From: a virus
IMG/VR virus record: IMGVR_UViG_3300025294_000254
Coordinates: 1 to 50,088 of that record
Length of the DNA: 50,088 nt
Strand: one strand, 5' to 3'
In this document: positions 14,552 through 22,548 of the stretch, in pieces
Numbering within the stretch: the stretch's first letter is position 1
How the letters are laid out: each line of letters begins with the position of its first letter
The notes under the pieces: generated by a model
Told to the model about the DNA's origin: nothing
Seen by the model: only the letters and a program-made list of their open reading frames with translations
The model's database searches: none
Translations under genes and position numbers: made by a program

Positions 14552-16092
14552 GTGAGTTGAGTCTTACCGACATGTTTTGCGGCGCTGGTGGATCTTCCAC
14601 CGGCGCCGTTTCCGTTCCGGGCATCAAGGTCCGCACCGCGATGAACCACTGGGCGCGAGCGATCGAAACGCACAACCGGAACCACCCGAACACTGCGCAC
14701 GTCCAGGCGGACATCTCCCAAACGGACCCGCGCTACGTGGCGAAGAGCGACATCCTGTGGGCGTCACCCGAATGCACGAACCACAGCGTCGCGAAGGGCC
14801 GGAAGCGGGTCACGAACCAGCCGGACCTCTTCGGAGATCACATCGCCGACGAGGCCGCCGACAGGTCCCGGGCGACCATGTGGGATGTGCCCCGGTTCGC
14901 CGAGTACCACGATTACCGGCTCATCATCACGGAGAACGTCGTGGACGCCGCGAAGTGGGTCATGTTCGACGTCTGGCTGGCCGCGATGCACGCGCTCGGC
15001 TACCAGCACCACATCGTCTACCTGAACAGCATGCATGCCCAACTCGGCGGGCTGCCGGCGCCACAGTCTCGGGACCGTATGTACGTGTTCTTCTGGAAGA
15101 AGGGCAACAAGGCCCCGAACTTCGATCGCCTCCGCCCGCAGGCGTACTGCCCCGGCTGCGACGAGGTCGTGACCGCGATCCAGGCCTTCAAGAAGCCGGA
15201 CCAGCGTTGGGGCCGCTACCGGGCGCAGTACGTCTACCGCTGCCCGAAGGTGTCCTGCCGCAACCAGATCATCGAACCTGCGTGGCTGCCGGCTGCCGCC
15301 GCGATCGACTGGACCATCGAGGGCCAGCGCATCGGCGACCGGGAGAAGCCTCTCGCTGAGAAGACCATGGCCCGGATCCGTGCCGGGCTCGAAAAGTACG
15401 GGCGCGGGCCCCTGCACCTCGAGGCTGCCGGGAACACCTACGACTCGGCCAGTTCCGGCCGCGGCGGCGAGTACTTTCGGATCTGGCCGACAGAGGAAGC
15501 GCTCCGGACCCTGCACGGCTCGCCCTCGAAAGGCTTGGTGATCGACGCCGTCCACGGCGCCCCGATCATCACGGACACGGACGAGCCGCTGCGCACCCAG
15601 ACGACGGCCTACACGCGCGGCCTTTTGATCCCGGTCGAAGGCAGGCTCGGAAAGGATGCGGCCGGCGTCATGGACCCGTTGCGGACCCAGACCACCCGGA
15701 ACGAAACGGCGCTGCTCATGCCCTACTACGGTTCTTCGAAGCCGATGGGCGTGGACAAGCCTATCGGGACGCTCACAACGGTCGACCGGTACGCGATGAT
15801 CACCATGCGCGGGCAGAACGCCCCGAAGGGTGTCGAAGATCCGCTCGACACCTTCGCGGCCAACGGGAACCACCACGCCCTCATGGGAGTCACCCCGCCC
15901 GCCGTCGAGGACTGCACCTTCCGGATGCTGGAACCGCACGAGATCACCGCGGGCATGGCATTCCCCAAGGACTACGTCATGACAGGCAACAAGCGCGAGC
16001 AGGTCAAGCAGGCCGGAAACGCTGTCACCCCGCCGGCTGCCCGCGACCTAGTCACAATCGGCGCCGAATCCCTCGGCGTCATGGCCGCCTGA
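14548..16092 (+). CDS. C5-cytosine DNA methyltransferase (Dcm-like)
   Basis: 514 aa from ATG 14548 (ATGA). SAM motif I DMFCGAGGSS (~9-17); catalytic motif ASPECTNHS (~72-80, Cys76), where the usual P-C is P-E-C, a variant common in phage enzymes; motif VI ITENV (~127-131); motif VIII QSRDRMYVF (~173); motif X KREQVKQAGNAVTPP near the C-terminus. A zinc-like insert CPGCDEV...CPKVSC (~200-230) sits before the target-recognition region. It methylates cytosine C5 in its site. It probably shields phage DNA from host restriction; no paired nuclease seen. Confidence 0.92.
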   Translation: MSELSLTDMFCGAGGSSTGAVSVPGIKVRTAMNHWARAIETHNRNHPNTAHVQADISQTDPRYVAKSDILWASPECTNHSVAKGRKRVTNQPDLFGDHIADEAADRSRATMWDVPRFAEYHDYRLIITENVVDAAKWVMFDVWLAAMHALGYQHHIVYLNSMHAQLGGLPAPQSRDRMYVFFWKKGNKAPNFDRLRPQAYCPGCDEVVTAIQAFKKPDQRWGRYRAQYVYRCPKVSCRNQIIEPAWLPAAAAIDWTIEGQRIGDREKPLAEKTMARIRAGLEKYGRGPLHLEAAGNTYDSASSGRGGEYFRIWPTEEALRTLHGSPSKGLVIDAVHGAPIITDTDEPLRTQTTAYTRGLLIPVEGRLGKDAAGVMDPLRTQTTRNETALLMPYYGSSKPMGVDKPIGTLTTVDRYAMITMRGQNAPKGVEDPLDTFAANGNHHALMGVTPPAVEDCTFRMLEPHEITAGMAFPKDYVMTGNKREQVKQAGNAVTPPAARDLVTIGAESLGVMAA

Positions 16093-16101
16093 CTAAATTC
16101 C

Positions 16102-16133
16102 GCTGGCGCCGGGACTTAATTCCCGGCGCCAGC
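16102..16133. terminator. Perfect 13-bp hairpin after the C5 methyltransferase
   Basis: gctggcgccggga and its exact reverse complement flank the 6-base loop cttaat, 10 bases after the methyltransferase stop. There is no U-run, so it may be a Rho-dependent/structural end or mRNA-stabilising hairpin. Confidence 0.5.
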
Positions 16134-16199
16134 AAAACCCGAGTCCCCCTGTAAACACGCGGCCGCACGGCTGCTTCACGCAAATGTTGAGGAAGAACC

Positions 16200-16466
16200 A
16201 TGAAAATCCCAGCCAAATGTAAAGAACTCGTGAACACGCTCACCGACGGCGGATGGAACTTCGTGCTCAACCACGGCAAGGACACCGGCGACAGCCCGTT
16301 CATCACCGTTGAAGCGCGGCGCGGCAGCGATGCCCTGTACATCGTCTGGCACACCCGAGAGACCGGCACCTACCGGCTGTTCAGCTGCCTGCTCAACAGG
16401 CACGACGTCACCCTCACCAAGGCAATGGAGGCCTCCCAATGCAGGTCCGTTCTCGGCACACCTTAG
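16200..16466 (+). CDS. Hypothetical small protein
   Basis: 88 aa, RBS GAGGAAG before ATG 16200. Compact alpha/beta look: CKELVNTLTDGGWNFVLNHG, VEARRGSDALYIVWHTRETG, and a helical end. Resembles small DUF-type proteins of actinophages. Its stop overlaps the stop of the convergent cargo gene (16463) by four bases. Confidence 0.7.
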   Translation: MKIPAKCKELVNTLTDGGWNFVLNHGKDTGDSPFITVEARRGSDALYIVWHTRETGTYRLFSCLLNRHDVTLTKAMEASQCRSVLGTP

Positions 16467-17269
16467 GGCTTTAGGTCAGCTAACAACTGGGACACTTTCT
16501 CTCGGAATGCCGCGGAACGCGCTGAAATTTCCACTCTCGAATCCTGCATAATTTGAAGGATCTCAGAGCGCTCGTCTTCGCTCATGATGTGCCAGAGGGA
16601 CGCCGTTGCGGATACTTCGGCCGATGCTTTGTTGAGCCTGTCCCTAGCTGCCTTCGGTTCGTCAATCGCAGGCCTCCCAGCCTGATCCCAAAGGTGCTCC
16701 ATGTGGGCATCCTTCTGCAACCCCCAAAGAAAGTGCGGCCATGCTCGCAGTTCTTCATTGAGCTGGACTGAGTCCGAATCCAAGCACCACCGAATTACCG
16801 CCGATTGCAGGGCGACGAAAGCGTCCTCGAACACTTCGCCTTCTTCAACCTTTATTCTTCCAAGCTCAACTGCCGCGATGATGTCGGATACCGCTGCGTA
16901 GACGCGCACCTTGGCGGCTTCCTGCCTCTGTTCCTCCAATTGCAGGGTTAGGCCCCGACGCTGCTCATCTAGCTGGCGCTCCAAGGCGGACCGTTGCTCC
17001 CTGAGCGCTTTTGTCTGATCTATCTGCTGGCGGGCGAGCGCGAAGTTGGCTTGCTTGGTCGACTCGGCCATCTGTCGGTTCTGCAGGTTCGTTTGATGCT
17101 GGTTTGTGAGCCAAACCACCAAGAGCGCCACGCCGGCGGACAGAATGCCCGCGAGAAGGGCCCCGAAGATGCCCGCTGCGGCGCCGACAAACGCGCCGAT
17201 ACCACCGCTCCAAAGGTCAAGCCACGTGCCACAAGTCACGCCAAGAAAGTCCCCGCACTTCACATCCAC
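16463..17269 (-). CDS. Membrane-anchored coiled-coil protein on the opposite strand (moron)
   Basis: 268 aa, leftward within a rightward operon. An N-terminal hydrophobic segment (residues ~20-58, AFVGAAAGIFGALLAGILSA and GVALLVVWL) would form one or two spans. Residues ~60-120 are a charged coiled coil (QNRQMAESTKQANFALARQQ, LREQRSALERQLDEQRRGLT). The C-terminal half is a helical cytoplasmic domain ending in a basic helix. A sampled line in the gene has 31 of 60 G/C against 41 of 60 in the methyltransferase, so it looks recently acquired. A defence, exclusion or lysogenic-conversion role is possible; no family recognised. Confidence 0.85.
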   Translation of the reverse strand: MDVKCGDFLGVTCGTWLDLWSGGIGAFVGAAAGIFGALLAGILSAGVALLVVWLTNQHQTNLQNRQMAESTKQANFALARQQIDQTKALREQRSALERQLDEQRRGLTLQLEEQRQEAAKVRVYAAVSDIIAAVELGRIKVEEGEVFEDAFVALQSAVIRWCLDSDSVQLNEELRAWPHFLWGLQKDAHMEHLWDQAGRPAIDEPKAARDRLNKASAEVSATASLWHIMSEDERSEILQIMQDSRVEISARSAAFREKVSQLLADLKP

Positions 17270-17301
17270 CCCCGGATTTTATCCTCCTGAAAGGAATACC
17301 C

Positions 17302-17586
17302 ATGCCCCGAGAACCCGAAGGTGCCGTCGCCGTCTTGCACGGCAGTGCGAACAATTCCCTGACCTGGATGTGGTTGAACGGGAACCGGAAGGACGTCGTC
17401 GCGAAGGTGGACGCCGGCGGCTTCTTCTTCCGCGACCCCGACGTCCCGGGCGCCGCGGAGATCTCGGCCGCCCTTCCCCGGCTTTGGACGTACCAGCGCG
17501 CCGGTGTCGACCTCTCCGGCCACGCTACCCACCGGCTCGTGCCGCCCCGCATGGAGAACATCGAGCCGCTCCCCCAAACGGACTAA
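17302..17586 (+). CDS. Hypothetical protein
   Basis: 94 aa, RBS GAAAGGA. Beta-rich, compact: SANNSLTWMWLNGNRKDVVA, KVDAGGFFFRDPDVPG, then a short tail with conserved-looking Pro/Trp. Function unknown. Rightward genes resume here after the cargo gene. Confidence 0.6.
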   Translation: MPREPEGAVAVLHGSANNSLTWMWLNGNRKDVVAKVDAGGFFFRDPDVPGAAEISAALPRLWTYQRAGVDLSGHATHRLVPPRMENIEPLPQTD

Positions 17587-17600
17587 GGAGGTCCCAAGAA

Positions 17601-17954
17601 ATGGAGATCCTGCCACCGTATGACGGCTCAATGCCGATCGACGAGTGGAAAACGAGGCGCGCCCTCGAAATTAAGACCATGAAGGCGAACCAGTCCCCGC
17701 GGCTGAAGGCCCAGGACGCGGCCGGAAACAAGCTCTACAAGGTCAATGTCGGGGGAAACATCGTGCGCACCAAGCCGTTGTCCAAGGCGACGAAGCGGCG
17801 GGTGATTGAGCGGGACAAGGCATGCGTCCAGTGCGGTGCCGGCGCTCCATTTGAAGTTGACCACATCACGCGGTACGTGGACGGCGGAACGAACAATTCG
17901 GACAACCTCCAGACACTCTGCGTTCCCTGCCACAAGAGCAAGGGCGGTAGGTGA
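17601..17954 (+). CDS. HNH endonuclease
   Basis: 117 aa from ATG 17601 with an excellent AAGGAGGT ribosome site; an open frame runs in from 17106 but crosses the cargo gene's promoter region. CVQCGAG...FEVDHITRYVDGGTNNSDNL then LCVPCHKSK is a complete HNH motif with zinc Cys pairs (~72-117). The N-terminal part is a basic lead. Cuts DNA; in this early position a homing or recombination-type nuclease. GTGA-coupled to the replication initiator. Confidence 0.88.
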   Translation: MEILPPYDGSMPIDEWKTRRALEIKTMKANQSPRLKAQDAAGNKLYKVNVGGNIVRTKPLSKATKRRVIERDKACVQCGAGAPFEVDHITRYVDGGTNNSDNLQTLCVPCHKSKGGR

Positions 17955-18295
17955 TGGCCTGGTTCAACGCCGACGACAAGATGCACGGGCATCCGAAGGT
18001 CCGGCGCGCTGGCCTTGAAGCGATCGGGCTATGGCTCGTCTGCGGGACGTACTGCACGGACTTCCTCACCGACGGCCTGGTCCCGGCTTGGTACATCCAG
18101 TCTTGGCCGAAGGGTCCGAAGCTCGCGAACCACCTTGTGAAGTGCGGCTTTTGGGAGCCCGCGTCTGACGGCGACTTCCAGTTCCTCTCTTGGTCCGAGT
18201 ATCAGCGGACGAAGAAGAAGGTGCTGGAAGACCGGGAACAGAACAGGCAGCGCATCGCGGATTGGCGTGCCGCAAAGAAGGTCGAGAAAAAGTAA
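17951..18295 (+). CDS. Replication initiator, N-terminal part (winged helix)
   Basis: 114 aa from GTG 17951 (or ATG 17954). WFNADDKMHGHPKVRRAGLE, then GLWLVCGTYCTDFLTDGLVP...WPKGPKLANHLVKCGFW and SWSEYQRTKKK match the winged-helix N-terminus of phage replisome-organiser proteins, which bind origin iterons. It stops at TAA 18293-18295 inside a AAAAAG run. The sequence continues in the +1 frame (18267-18920) as the rest of such a protein. So this looks like a frameshifted gene, by a sequencing/assembly indel, a real mutation or programmed shifting. Confidence 0.8.
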   Translation: MMAWFNADDKMHGHPKVRRAGLEAIGLWLVCGTYCTDFLTDGLVPAWYIQSWPKGPKLANHLVKCGFWEPASDGDFQFLSWSEYQRTKKKVLEDREQNRQRIADWRAAKKVEKK

Positions 18296-18920
18296 CGGCA
18301 CTTGTAACGCTGTTACACATCCCGTACGTAACGCACCCTGTAACGCTGCACGAATTTCGTCCAATACCAAGACCAATACCAATCACTTAATACTCACCTT
18401 CCAGCGTGGTCGTCTTTCAAGATCTTTGGCTGAGAAAAGCGGCGATCGTCGCTTAGGTGATGGGGCCGGCCGGGACGGCCGCCGCCGAAAGGATCAATCC
18501 GATTTGAGCTTCAAACTCACCGCCCAGGAAGGGCAGCGCCTGACCTCGTGCATGCTCGCGATGAGGCCGGACTGGACCAAGAACCAGCCCGGCCGTTTGC
18601 TTGCCGAGGTCAACGAGAACTCCGGGTTCCCGGGCCGCGACTTCGAGCACGCGCTCCGGGCCCTCGCCCACTACGCGACCACCCGGGGCCCGGACGGCGC
18701 ACACAAATACCGGACTCCGGACATCTACCCGCGCGAAGGCCAGCATTGGACCGTGACCGCCCCGACAGACTGGGCGCCACCGCGCCCGCCGGAGTGCCCG
18801 GATCACATCGGCAAGGACGCCCACAACTGCGCCAGTTGCTGGGCCGACGTCAAGGCCGGCATCCGCCCCCGGGACCTCATCGGCCAACACCACGAACCAG
18901 AAAGCGAGCAAGAGCAATGA
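18267..18920 (+). CDS. Replication initiator, C-terminal part in the +1 frame
   Basis: The open frame starts near GTG 18267 and lies across the origin repeats. Its first ~45 residues are low-complexity Asn/Thr/Arg (SSNTKTNTNH), the usual hinge of these proteins. From about residue 70, FKLTAQEGQRLTSCMLAMRP, DFEHALRALAHYATT and PDIYPREGQHW form a helical C-terminal domain thought to recruit helicase. It would join the N-terminal part if one A were removed from the AAAAAG run near 18287-18292. No good ribosome site of its own is seen. ATGA-coupled downstream. Confidence 0.7.
   Translation: MPQRRSRKSNGTCNAVTHPVRNAPCNAARISSNTKTNTNHLILTFQRGRLSRSLAEKSGDRRLGDGAGRDGRRRKDQSDLSFKLTAQEGQRLTSCMLAMRPDWTKNQPGRLLAEVNENSGFPGRDFEHALRALAHYATTRGPDGAHKYRTPDIYPREGQHWTVTAPTDWAPPRPPECPDHIGKDAHNCASCWADVKAGIRPRDLIGQHHEPESEQEQ
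18292..18400. other. Putative replication origin: 12-bp iterons plus AT-rich stretch
   Basis: GTAACG recurs at 18292, 18304, 18328 and 18340, so four of five successive 12-base units from 18292 to 18351 begin with it. The middle unit (18316-18327) has diverged. GTAAC-GCT-GTTAC (18304-18316) is palindromic. ccaatacca then repeats at 18361 and 18373, again 12 bases apart, in a more A/T-rich stretch to ~18400. Iterons inside the initiator gene followed by an AT-rich unwinding zone is the lambda-O type layout. Confidence 0.75.
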
Positions 18921-19573
18921 CAACACCCACGCCCTACGAGCGATTCCTAAGCGACACCGCGGACCACGAGATGAGCATCCTGCTCGACCAAGGCACCTAC
19001 CGGCACCTGCGCTTCCAAGAGCCAGGAACGAGCATGTACTGGTTCGACGTCATCACATGGCCCGGCAACCTGACCATCCGCGGCGACATGGGAACGTACA
19101 CGTTCTGCAGGCTCGCGGACATGTTCGAGTTCTTCGGTGGCCGGGCGCCCGGCTACGCCAACAAGGGCTACTGGGCCGAAAAGCTCGTGGCAGTGGACAA
19201 GCAGAGCCCCGCCAAGGAATTCGACGAGGACCTTTTCAAGCAGCGAGTCCTCGAAGACTTCTGGGAACAGCGCGAGAACTTCGACACCGGAGAGGCGCGG
19301 GAGATCTGGGCCGCCATCCGCGACCAGCTGTTCGACGACTGGGCGGATCGGCATGACGCCGGCGCCTGTCACACCCTGCTTCGCGGCTTCATCAGCCCAG
19401 TCAGCGGCTTCGACTACTCGGACACTTGGGAGTGGGGCGGATTCGATGACTACGGCTTCCACTTCGTGTGGTGCCTCCACGCAATCACCCACGCGATACG
19501 CGAATACCGAAAAGCGAAAGCCGAAGCCGCTCCCAACTGGGCGGCTTCGCTCGTTGAAGGGGCCAAGTCATGA
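18917..19573 (+). CDS. Hypothetical early protein
   Basis: 218 aa from ATG 18917 (ATGA). Aromatic and acidic, e.g. ILLDQGTYRHLRFQEPGTSM, MYWFDVITWPGNLTIRGDMG, WEWGGFDDYGFHFVWCLH. Looks like a soluble alpha/beta phage protein seen often near replication genes of actinophages. Function unknown. Confidence 0.75.
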   Translation: MTTPTPYERFLSDTADHEMSILLDQGTYRHLRFQEPGTSMYWFDVITWPGNLTIRGDMGTYTFCRLADMFEFFGGRAPGYANKGYWAEKLVAVDKQSPAKEFDEDLFKQRVLEDFWEQRENFDTGEAREIWAAIRDQLFDDWADRHDAGACHTLLRGFISPVSGFDYSDTWEWGGFDDYGFHFVWCLHAITHAIREYRKAKAEAAPNWAASLVEGAKS

Positions 19574-20511
19574 CAGAAACCGTCCACACCGCCCGCACCA
19601 TGACGGAGCTACTCCGTCAGCATTACAACCCTGACGGCCGGGCCATGGCTCACCTCTTCATGCCCGAGATTGGCGCACCCGGCGGCCGGCGCCGGGCGGA
19701 CCTGCTTGTCGCGCCGATCTCCATCGCTGGCGCAAAAGCGAATACGCTGATCGGCCACGAAATCAAGGTCACCCGATCGGACGTCATGGCGGAGCTCGCC
19801 GACCCCACCAAGGCTGACCCTTGGCTGAGGTTCTGCACCCGCTGGTACCTCGTCGTCGCCGATCCCGCGCTCATCGAAGGGCTCACGATCCCGGACCTCT
19901 GGGGCGTCATGGCCCCGCCGTCCGGGCGCCGCACACGTTCGATGAACATCCTCCGGGAAGCGCCGAAGCTCACCCCAGACGGCGATATGTCCCCAGCGGT
20001 GTCCCGGCTGGCGGCCTATATGGTCAACCGACTCGAAAACGTCGTCAAGGCCGCTGAATGGGAACGTGACTCCTACAAGGACCGGGCCGAACGCGCCGAG
20101 CAGCGCGAGCAGGAGGCCAGGCTACAAAGCGGCGGCGGGTGGTCCTCGCCGCACACCAAGCGGGTCAACGCGATCGTGAACATGGTCGACCGTGGCGCAA
20201 CCAATTACCGTTCGGGCTTCCCATACTTGAGCAGCAGTGACCTGACCGACCAAGACATTGCCGACGGCATCCTCGACCTAGCCCGCAGCCGGTCTCTTGC
20301 CGATGATGTGCGCCGGAACATCGACCGGACAATCAACGACGTCACACTGGCCCTCGATCCTTTCCGGCACACGCTCAAGCAACTCGAAACACTCAAGGCG
20401 GCCGCGAAGGACATGGACCAACGGGCCCTCAACAAACAGTCGGCACCCGCCGAAACCAACATCGAAGCCGTCCCAACCGGGGCGGCTTCAGTCATTCAAG
20501 GAGAGAAATGA
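19570..20511 (+). CDS. MmcB-like PD-(D/E)XK family protein
   Basis: 313 aa, ATGA-coupled. Residues ~40-110, RRADLLVAPISIAG, LIGHEIKVTRSDVMAEL, WYLVVADPALIE, show the D...E-x-K nuclease-fold core (D, then HEIK) of MmcB-type DNA-repair proteins. Then a coiled-coil (YKDRAERAEQREQEARLQSG) and a helical C-terminus. It may act in phage DNA repair or processing. Active-site assignment is from sequence pattern only. Confidence 0.75.
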   Translation: MTETVHTARTMTELLRQHYNPDGRAMAHLFMPEIGAPGGRRRADLLVAPISIAGAKANTLIGHEIKVTRSDVMAELADPTKADPWLRFCTRWYLVVADPALIEGLTIPDLWGVMAPPSGRRTRSMNILREAPKLTPDGDMSPAVSRLAAYMVNRLENVVKAAEWERDSYKDRAERAEQREQEARLQSGGGWSSPHTKRVNAIVNMVDRGATNYRSGFPYLSSSDLTDQDIADGILDLARSRSLADDVRRNIDRTINDVTLALDPFRHTLKQLETLKAAAKDMDQRALNKQSAPAETNIEAVPTGAASVIQGEK

Positions 20512-20687
20512 ACATCACTTCCACGGCCAGCATGCGATTCCAAGGCCAACTGAAAGCGGGAGACCTCGCCGACTTCGCCGCCGCCGTCCCCAAGGACGCC
20601 TCCATATCGCTGACCGAAACCCGGGGCGACCAACGAGACCCCGGATATTTCACCCTCACCGCCTCATGGAACGGAGCGACCCGATGA
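20508..20687 (+). CDS. 59-aa small protein
   Basis: ATG 20508 and stop at 20685-20687, with ATGA overlaps on both sides. Compact and beta-rich: ASMRFQGQLKAGDLADFAAA, DASISLTETRGDQRDPGYFT. The tight coupling on both sides supports it as a real gene in this operon. Function unknown. Confidence 0.65.
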   Translation: MNITSTASMRFQGQLKAGDLADFAAAVPKDASISLTETRGDQRDPGYFTLTASWNGATR

Positions 20688-21091
20688 AATTCAAGATCGG
20701 CGACCACGTCCGCGTCACAGATCTCCGTGACGGGCTCTGCGATCGGGTTGGGGTCGTTTCCGGCTTCCACCCCGGGCAGCACCACACCGTCGAAGTCTCC
20801 GGGCTTCATCGCGACATGCGCTTCCTGTTCAGCCAGGATCAGCTAACCCTCGCCGATGCCCAACCCCACGCTGCCGTCGGCGACGCGGTGAACCACCCCG
20901 CCCACTACGGCGGCCAGGAAGACACCTACGAAGCCATCAAAGTCATCGAAGCGTGGGGGCTCGGCTTCCACCTCGGGAACACCATCAAGTACATCGCCCG
21001 CGCCGGCAAAAAGGGCAACATGCTCGAAGACCTCAGGAAGGCCCGCTGGTACTTGGACCGCTTCATCGCATGGTTGGAGGCAAAGAAGTGA
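20684..21091 (+). CDS. DUF3310-type protein with extra N-terminal domain
   Basis: 135 aa from ATG 20684. The C-terminal half, NHPAHYGGQEDTYEAIKVIE, GNTIKYIARAGKKGNMLEDL and KARWYLDRFIAWLE, is DUF3310, common in phages. The N-terminal ~60 residues are a small KOW/SH3-like barrel (KIGDHVRVTDLRDGLCDRVG). The exact activity of DUF3310 is not established; some are labelled nucleotide kinase-like. Confidence 0.85.
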   Translation: MKFKIGDHVRVTDLRDGLCDRVGVVSGFHPGQHHTVEVSGLHRDMRFLFSQDQLTLADAQPHAAVGDAVNHPAHYGGQEDTYEAIKVIEAWGLGFHLGNTIKYIARAGKKGNMLEDLRKARWYLDRFIAWLEAKK

Positions 21092-21405
21092 AGGCAACGC
21101 GAGTCCAGCAGCTAGGCAAGTCCAACTGGATCTTCAAATGCTTCGCCTGCGGCCTGCATCAGTCCGGACACATGAACCAGTTCCGCGCCATCGAAGCCGA
21201 GGCGAAACACAGCGGCACATCGGCCCATGTGTTCAACGTGGTCCGCTACGGCTTCCAGATCGTGGTGGATGCGTACTTCGACCTGTCGAATGCCATCATC
21301 CGCACCTCGGATGCCGTCAAGAGCGCCTACGCGCTGATGACGCCGGCGAACGTCCCGCACGACCCCGCGCTACGCCGCGACCGTCGAAAGTGGGGCGGCC
21401 GATGA
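21088..21405 (+). CDS. Hypothetical protein with a zinc-type CxxC
   Basis: 105 aa from GTG 21088. IFKCFACGLHQSGHMNQFRA gives CxxC plus two His, the look of a small zinc finger. The rest is helical (VVDAYFDLSNAIIRTSDAVK). Tightly coupled to the genes on both sides. Not recognised. Confidence 0.65.
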   Translation: MKATRVQQLGKSNWIFKCFACGLHQSGHMNQFRAIEAEAKHSGTSAHVFNVVRYGFQIVVDAYFDLSNAIIRTSDAVKSAYALMTPANVPHDPALRRDRRKWGGR

Positions 21406-21779
21406 TCCGCAAAGAGCGCAAGGCGCGCTGGGTCTACGCCTGCAGGCGCTGCAACATCGAACGGACCTCCGTGGACTATTTCGGCGCGATCGAGCACCAG
21501 CAGCGCCACGAACGATCCCTGCAACACGTCAGCAAGGCCGTCGAAACCGGGCTGAACGCCTTCGTCCGCGGTTTGGACCCGATCGTCCGCGCATGGGTTG
21601 AGGCCTACGACAGCATGGGGACCTTCGCCGACGTCCTCGCCCGCTCCGTTCTCGGGGCTCCGCCGCCGGCGCCAAGGCCGCCCCAAGCCCCCGGAAAGAT
21701 CCGCGGCGCTCGGCTGGGCCACGTGATCTTCGACGAAGCCCAGAGATTCAACCACCACCGCGGAAGGACCCGCCGATGA
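21402..21779 (+). CDS. Hypothetical protein with N-terminal zinc finger
   Basis: 125 aa, ATGA-coupled. VYACRRCNIERTSVDYFGAI EHQQRH carries CxxC and HxxxxH, a classical zinc finger shape. A helical middle (VSKAVETGLNAFVRGLDPIV) and a Pro/Arg-rich end follow. Resembles the zinc-finger proteins that crowd this operon, so DNA/RNA binding is a guess. Confidence 0.65.
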   Translation: MIRKERKARWVYACRRCNIERTSVDYFGAIEHQQRHERSLQHVSKAVETGLNAFVRGLDPIVRAWVEAYDSMGTFADVLARSVLGAPPPAPRPPQAPGKIRGARLGHVIFDEAQRFNHHRGRTRR

Positions 21780-22183
21780 GCGCGTGCTCCATTGCCGAAT
21801 GCGCCAGCCGATCTCATGCCCGGGGCTATTGCACGAAGCACTACCGGCGCTTCATGACCACCGGCGACCCGCTCAAGGTCATAGTCCCCCACGGGCGCGG
21901 ACGCACAAGGTTGATCGAACCGACCTACGGAGCCGTCCACAAGCGCCTCGAACGCGAACGAGGCCGGGCAAGCGAGCATCTTTGCGCGGCATGCGGCAAC
22001 CGTGCGCAGGAGTGGTCCTACGACGGGGGCGACCCCAATGAGCTCACCGAGGTCCTTGAGAAGCGGCCCATCAAGTACACGACCGACCTCGAGAGGTACT
22101 CGCCAAGATGCCGCAAGTGCCACCGTCACCTCGACGAATCGCTCTGCCGGAACCGCAACGAGAAAGGGCAATGGGCCTCATGA
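21776..22183 (+). CDS. HNH-like zinc protein
   Basis: 135 aa, ATGA-coupled. N-terminal zinc ribbon (CSIAECASRSHARGYCTKHY), then CAACGNRAQEWSYDG...CRKCHRHLD, two CxxC pairs around a treble-clef-type segment like HNH nucleases of actinophages. The catalytic His is not clearly in the usual place, so nuclease activity is less certain than fold. Ends coupled to the RusA-like gene. Confidence 0.75.
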   Translation: MSACSIAECASRSHARGYCTKHYRRFMTTGDPLKVIVPHGRGRTRLIEPTYGAVHKRLERERGRASEHLCAACGNRAQEWSYDGGDPNELTEVLEKRPIKYTTDLERYSPRCRKCHRHLDESLCRNRNEKGQWAS

Positions 22184-22548
22184 CCAAACGCATCCTGATT
22201 TTCACTGTCCAGGCGCCGGCCGCGTTCATCAACTCGAACGAGCGCCTCCACCACATGGCGAAGGCGAAACTCACCAAAGCATGGAGGTCCGCCGTCGAAG
22301 CCGAGACCCGGCGCATCATGAACGGACCCCTCCGCACACCCGTCCGGATCCTCGCGAAGATCCACAAGACCGGGAACCGGCGCTGGGATCCAAACAACCT
22401 CGCCCCGACCACGAAAGCCTGCGTGGACGGCATGGTGGACGCCGGCCTCATCCCCGACGACTCATGGCGCGAAGTCGAAGGGCCCGACCACCGCCGCGGC
22501 TCGGCTATGCCCGATGCCATCACCTTCACCATCGAGGAACTCACGTGA
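22180..22548 (+). CDS. RusA-like Holliday junction resolvase
   Basis: 122 aa from ATG 22180, chosen for spacing from AGAAAGGG at 22161. RRWDPNNLAPTTKACVDGMV followed by DAGLIPDDSW is the RusA signature, with Asp residues (of WDPNN, VDG, DD) for metal binding and a Lys in between. It would resolve recombination branches. Fits with recE/recT/ssb as a recombination set in this operon. Confidence 0.9.
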   Translation: MTKRILIFTVQAPAAFINSNERLHHMAKAKLTKAWRSAVEAETRRIMNGPLRTPVRILAKIHKTGNRRWDPNNLAPTTKACVDGMVDAGLIPDDSWREVEGPDHRRGSAMPDAITFTIEELT

